From Flagellimonas oceani (GTDB lineage Bacteria > Bacteroidota > Bacteroidia > Flavobacteriales > Flavobacteriaceae), in contig NZ_CP049616.1 in NCBI RefSeq assembly GCF_011068285.1, positions 3,554,001 through 3,618,000 of the forward strand: a stretch of DNA of 64,000 nt, in the 5' to 3' direction. The notes below the pieces were generated by a model. The model did not search any database. It had not been told where the DNA came from and was given only the letters and a program-made list of their open reading frames with translations. Numbering within the stretch: position 1 is the stretch's first letter; the number at the start of each line of letters is the position of its first letter. Of this stretch, positions 61,918 through 64,000 are shown piece after piece. The position numbers and the translations under genes were made by a program.

Positions 61918-61959
61918 AAAAAAAATTATCCATGCGATGACCACCACATGGATAATTTT
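61918..61959 (-). terminator. hairpin with T-run between acpP and fabF
   Basis: A perfect 13-bp inverted repeat (AAAATTATCCATG / CATGGATAATTTT, 61922-61959) with a 12-base loop. On the minus strand it is followed by an eight-T run that includes part of the stem. As it lies between acpP and fabF it may end a share of transcripts and allow more ACP than FabF. Confidence 0.75.
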
Positions 61960-61984
61960 AAATCTTTAGCGATATATCATATAA

Positions 61985-62218
61985 TTACTTAGCTTCTTCA
62001 ATGTAGCTAATGGCCTGACCCACAGTGGCAATGTTCTCTGCTTGGTCATCTGGTATTTGAATATCAAATTCTTTCTCAAACTCCATGATAAGTTCAACAG
62101 TGTCCAAGGAATCCGCTCCTAAGTCGTTGGTAAAGCTAGCTTCTGCAACTACTTCATTTTCATCTACACCCAGTTTATCAACGATGATAGCCTTTACTCT
62201 TGATGCAATGTCTGACAT
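61985..62218 (-). CDS. acpP: acyl carrier protein
   Basis: A 77-residue acidic four-helix carrier for fatty-acid synthesis. The phosphopantetheine site is Ser37 in [10 protein letters not shown]. No signal or membrane segment. First gene of the acpP-fabF-rnc group. The promoter probably lies 30-40 bases upstream (TATTTTTG on the minus strand, 62252-62259). Confidence 0.97.
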   Translation of the reverse strand: MSDIASRVKAIIVDKLGVDENEVVAEASFTNDLGADSLDTVELIMEFEKEFDIQIPDDQAENIATVGQAISYIEEAK

Positions 62219-62251
62219 AATTATTGTGGTTTTAAAAATTTAAATCGTTGG

Positions 62252-62259
62252 CAAAAATA
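62252..62259 (-). promoter_or_regulatory. candidate -7 element for acpP
   Basis: Minus-strand TATTTTTG, a match to TAnnTTTG, 33 bases before the acpP ATG. No clean -33 element at the expected distance. Confidence 0.4.
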
Positions 62260-62311
62260 TAAAACTTTGGTTTAAATACACTATTTGTCGATAAAATGTG
62301 CTTTAAATTAA

Positions 62312-62340
62312 TTGTCTTTAATTACTGTACCTTACTTTAG
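62312..62340 (+). promoter_or_regulatory. promoter candidate for purN
   Basis: TTG (62312-62314), 18 bases, then TACTTTAG (62333-62340), 40 bases before the ATG. The spacing and -7 sequence resemble the fructokinase promoter at 20301. Confidence 0.5.
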
Positions 62341-62380
62341 CCGACGTAATTTAGTCCAAAATCACATCAATTCCTAACGA

Positions 62381-62944
62381 ATGAAACGAATTGTAATCTT
62401 TGCATCGGGCAGCGGGTCCAATGCAGAAAATATTATCTCATTTTTTCGTGAAAAACCAGATACAACCGTTGCCGCAGTGCTCACCAACAAGAGTTCGGCA
62501 AAGGTTCTTGAACGATGCGACAGACTCGGCGTGCCTGCCTTTTATTTTAACAAACCTGCCTTTAGGGACTCGGATACCGTTGTTCAATTGTTAAAAGGCC
62601 TGCAGGCAGATTTAATCGTGCTGGCAGGGTTTCTCTGGAAAATACCATCTAATCTTATCGAAGCTTTCCCCGACAAAATCGTCAATATTCATCCGGCATT
62701 GCTACCTAAATATGGCGGAAAAGGCATGTACGGGGACAGGGTACATCAAGCCGTGAAAGAGAATAAGGAGTCCGAAACGGGCATTACCATACATTATGTA
62801 AACGAAAATTATGATGAGGGCGCCATCATCTTTCAAGCCAAAACCGACGTTGTTCCTTCGGACGATGCAAATTCCATTGCCCAAAAAGTGCATCAACTCG
62901 AATATGAACATTTCCCTAAAGTGATAGCAAAACTATTGTCCTAA
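62381..62944 (+). CDS. purN: phosphoribosylglycinamide formyltransferase
   Basis: Uses 10-formyl-tetrahydrofolate to formylate glycinamide ribotide in purine synthesis. 187 residues. Glycine-rich phosphate loop GSGSNAENI at the start, the catalytic Asn-His-Asp set in NIHPALLPKYGGKGMYG, SETGITIHYV and NYDEGAI. Overlaps the RNase H gene by one base (TAATG). Other purine genes are not in the window. Confidence 0.95.
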   Translation: MKRIVIFASGSGSNAENIISFFREKPDTTVAAVLTNKSSAKVLERCDRLGVPAFYFNKPAFRDSDTVVQLLKGLQADLIVLAGFLWKIPSNLIEAFPDKIVNIHPALLPKYGGKGMYGDRVHQAVKENKESETGITIHYVNENYDEGAIIFQAKTDVVPSDDANSIAQKVHQLEYEHFPKVIAKLLS

Positions 62945-63579
62945 TGGCCAAAAAGAAAAAGTTTTATGTAGTGTGGCAGGGCAAACACCCGGGAATTTTT
63001 GAGTCTTGGAAAGATTGTAAGGCCCAGATTGAGGGATATAAAGGCGCCCAATACAAATCCTTCGCCACATTTGAAGAAGCCAAAAAAGCCTATAACGGCA
63101 ACTACATGGATTACAAGGGAAAATCCAAAGGCAAAAGTGAACTTACTCCAGAAGAACTTCTAAAAATTGGGGACCCCAATTATAATTCCATTGCCGTGGA
63201 TGCGGCATCGAGCGGAAACCCCGGTAGAATGGAGTATCGGGGTGTGGACACCAAGACCAAAAAAGTGCTGTTTCACCAAGGTCCGTTTGAGCAGGGCACT
63301 AGCAACGTTGGAGAATTTCTGGCCCTAGTGCATGGACTGGCTTTTTTACAGCAGAAAAAGAGCGATCGTATCCTGTATTCCGATTCCCGTATCGCCATCG
63401 GGTGGGTTCGAAAGAAAAAATGTGGCACAAAATTGGTCAAAACCGACAAAAATGCCCAACTGTTCGAACTTATTGAACGTGCCGAGAACTGGCTTAAAAA
63501 AAATCGGTTCAATACTCCGATCGTTAAATGGGAAACCAAGGCATGGGGCGAAATACCCGCCGATTTTGGGAGAAAATAA
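62944..63579 (+). CDS. rnhA: type 1 ribonuclease H with N-terminal viroplasmin domain
   Basis: A 211-residue protein: N-terminal caulimovirus viroplasmin-like RNA/DNA-hybrid-binding domain (FYVVWQGKHPGIFESWKDC, SFATFEEAKKAY), a Lys/Ser linker, and an RNase H domain (SIAVDAASSGNPGRMEYRGV, GTSNVGEFLALVHGL, ILYSDSRIAIGWV) with the acidic residues of the DEDD core. This is the usual RNase H1 layout of Bacteroidota. Translationally coupled to purN. Confidence 0.93.
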   Translation: MAKKKKFYVVWQGKHPGIFESWKDCKAQIEGYKGAQYKSFATFEEAKKAYNGNYMDYKGKSKGKSELTPEELLKIGDPNYNSIAVDAASSGNPGRMEYRGVDTKTKKVLFHQGPFEQGTSNVGEFLALVHGLAFLQQKKSDRILYSDSRIAIGWVRKKKCGTKLVKTDKNAQLFELIERAENWLKKNRFNTPIVKWETKAWGEIPADFGRK

Positions 63580-63606
63580 TCCGTTTCTCGAACAAAGAAG
63601 CCATTT

Positions 63607-63639
63607 TTTGATAATTGGAACATCCATACCGTATATTTG
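63607..63639 (+). promoter_or_regulatory. promoter of the PfkB kinase gene
   Basis: TTTG (63607-63610), 21 bases, TATATTTG (63632-63639), then ATG 16 bases later. This is the best match to the Bacteroidota promoter consensus (TTTG - about 19-21 - TAnnTTTG) in the window. Confidence 0.7.
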
Positions 63640-63655
63640 CAGCAAAAATTAGGGA

Positions 63656-64000
63656 ATGGGCAAATTACTGATCGTGGGAACCATGGCTTTTGATGCCATT
63701 GAAACACCGTTCGGGAAAACTGGAAGAATATTGGGAGGCGCAGGAACCTTTATTGGTCTGGCCGCATCACAGTTTAAAATAGACGCAGCCATAGTATCCG
63801 TAGTGGGAGATGATTTTCCACAATCTTATATGGATATCTTAAAAAACAAGGACATAGACCTTTCGGGCGTAGAGGTTGTAAAAGGGGGCAAAACCTTCTT
63901 TTGGCAAGGAAAGTACCATAACGACCTCAACTCCAGGGATACTTTGGCCACCGAACTCAACACTTTGGCGGACTTTGACCCCGTTGTTCCCAGTGATTAT
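63656..64000 (+). CDS. PfkB family carbohydrate/nucleoside kinase, 5' part
   Basis: The first 115 codons are in the window and the frame runs off the right edge. It reads MGKLLIVGTMAFDAIETPFG, the PfkB start, then the GGAGTFIGLAASQF nucleotide-site helix and SVVGDDFPQSYMDIL. The pattern resembles the adenosine-kinase-like sugar kinases of Bacteroidota, but the diagnostic C-terminal GAGD motif is outside the window. It has its own strong promoter. Confidence 0.85.
   Translation, partial: MGKLLIVGTMAFDAIETPFGKTGRILGGAGTFIGLAASQFKIDAAIVSVVGDDFPQSYMDILKNKDIDLSGVEVVKGGKTFFWQGKYHNDLNSRDTLATELNTLADFDPVVPSDY

Overview
The window looks like ordinary chromosome from a marine flavobacterium (Bacteroidota, Flavobacteriaceae; the gene set and moderate GC resemble Muricauda/Allomuricauda, an inference from gene content and not a search). 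Evidence: lipoproteins with flavobacterial lipoboxes, almost no Shine-Dalgarno sites, promoter elements of the Bacteroidota type (TTTG or TTG, about 18-21 bases, TAnnTTTG), an IPExxxVDY-family gene beside pyruvate kinase, a Bacteroides-type aerotolerance (Bat) operon, and an acpP-fabF-rnc block. I found no rRNA, tRNA, CRISPR array, prophage or insertion sequence. Coding density is high and both strands are used in short blocks.

Layout. 1-5170: the end of a YheT-like hydrolase, a lipoprotein cytochrome c, then a run of small exported proteins (duplicated lipocalin-like protein, two META-domain lipoproteins, an unknown lipoprotein, an exported VOC-YCII fusion, an exported DinB-fold protein). 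5180-9030: a SulP anion transporter, an unknown lipoprotein, gpsA. 9039-10962: an unrecognised lipoprotein/beta-barrel pair preceded by a 21-bp phased repeat array. 11210-13547: glpD with a monooxygenase-fold protein and an unknown protein. 13608-17481: CvpA, a CAP-domain lipoprotein, 3-hydroxyanthranilate dioxygenase, a DUF1304 protein and an ALDH7-type dehydrogenase. 17845-20198: a helix-hairpin-helix protein, acyl-ACP desaturase, metallophosphatase. 20351-23215: fructokinase plus amylosucrase. 23212-26460: an AlbA_2 protein, an S23-type four-helix protein, an SDR and an aldo/keto reductase. 26620-35701: moxR-DUF58-membrane protein-batA-batB-batC-batD-batE. 36154-38373: a SulP transporter with beta-carbonic anhydrase. 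38498-40610: a membrane protein, pheS and a small companion. 40714-47533: an RND efflux operon with a GbsR/MarR regulator in front and a TetR regulator behind. 47672-50010: a Tat-exported aminotransferase-like protein and an AEC permease. 50105-52362: YhhN, CYTH, DNA polymerase IV. 52396-57718: an M16 peptidase, TetR, an AhpD-like protein, a previously unlisted 52-codon Cys/His ORF, and an AraC regulator. 57864-62218 (minus strand): pyk, IPExxxVDY protein, rnc, fabF, acpP. 62381-64000: purN, an RNase H and the start of a PfkB kinase.

Most of the window is core metabolism and envelope biology. The least explained items are the phased repeats before the lipoprotein/barrel pair, the palindrome overlapping the efflux-operon promoter, the small Cys/His ORF, terminator-like hairpins between acpP and fabF and inside the first codons of rnc, and the exported VOC-YCII fusion. 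I saw nothing that is clearly a new defence or mobile system.
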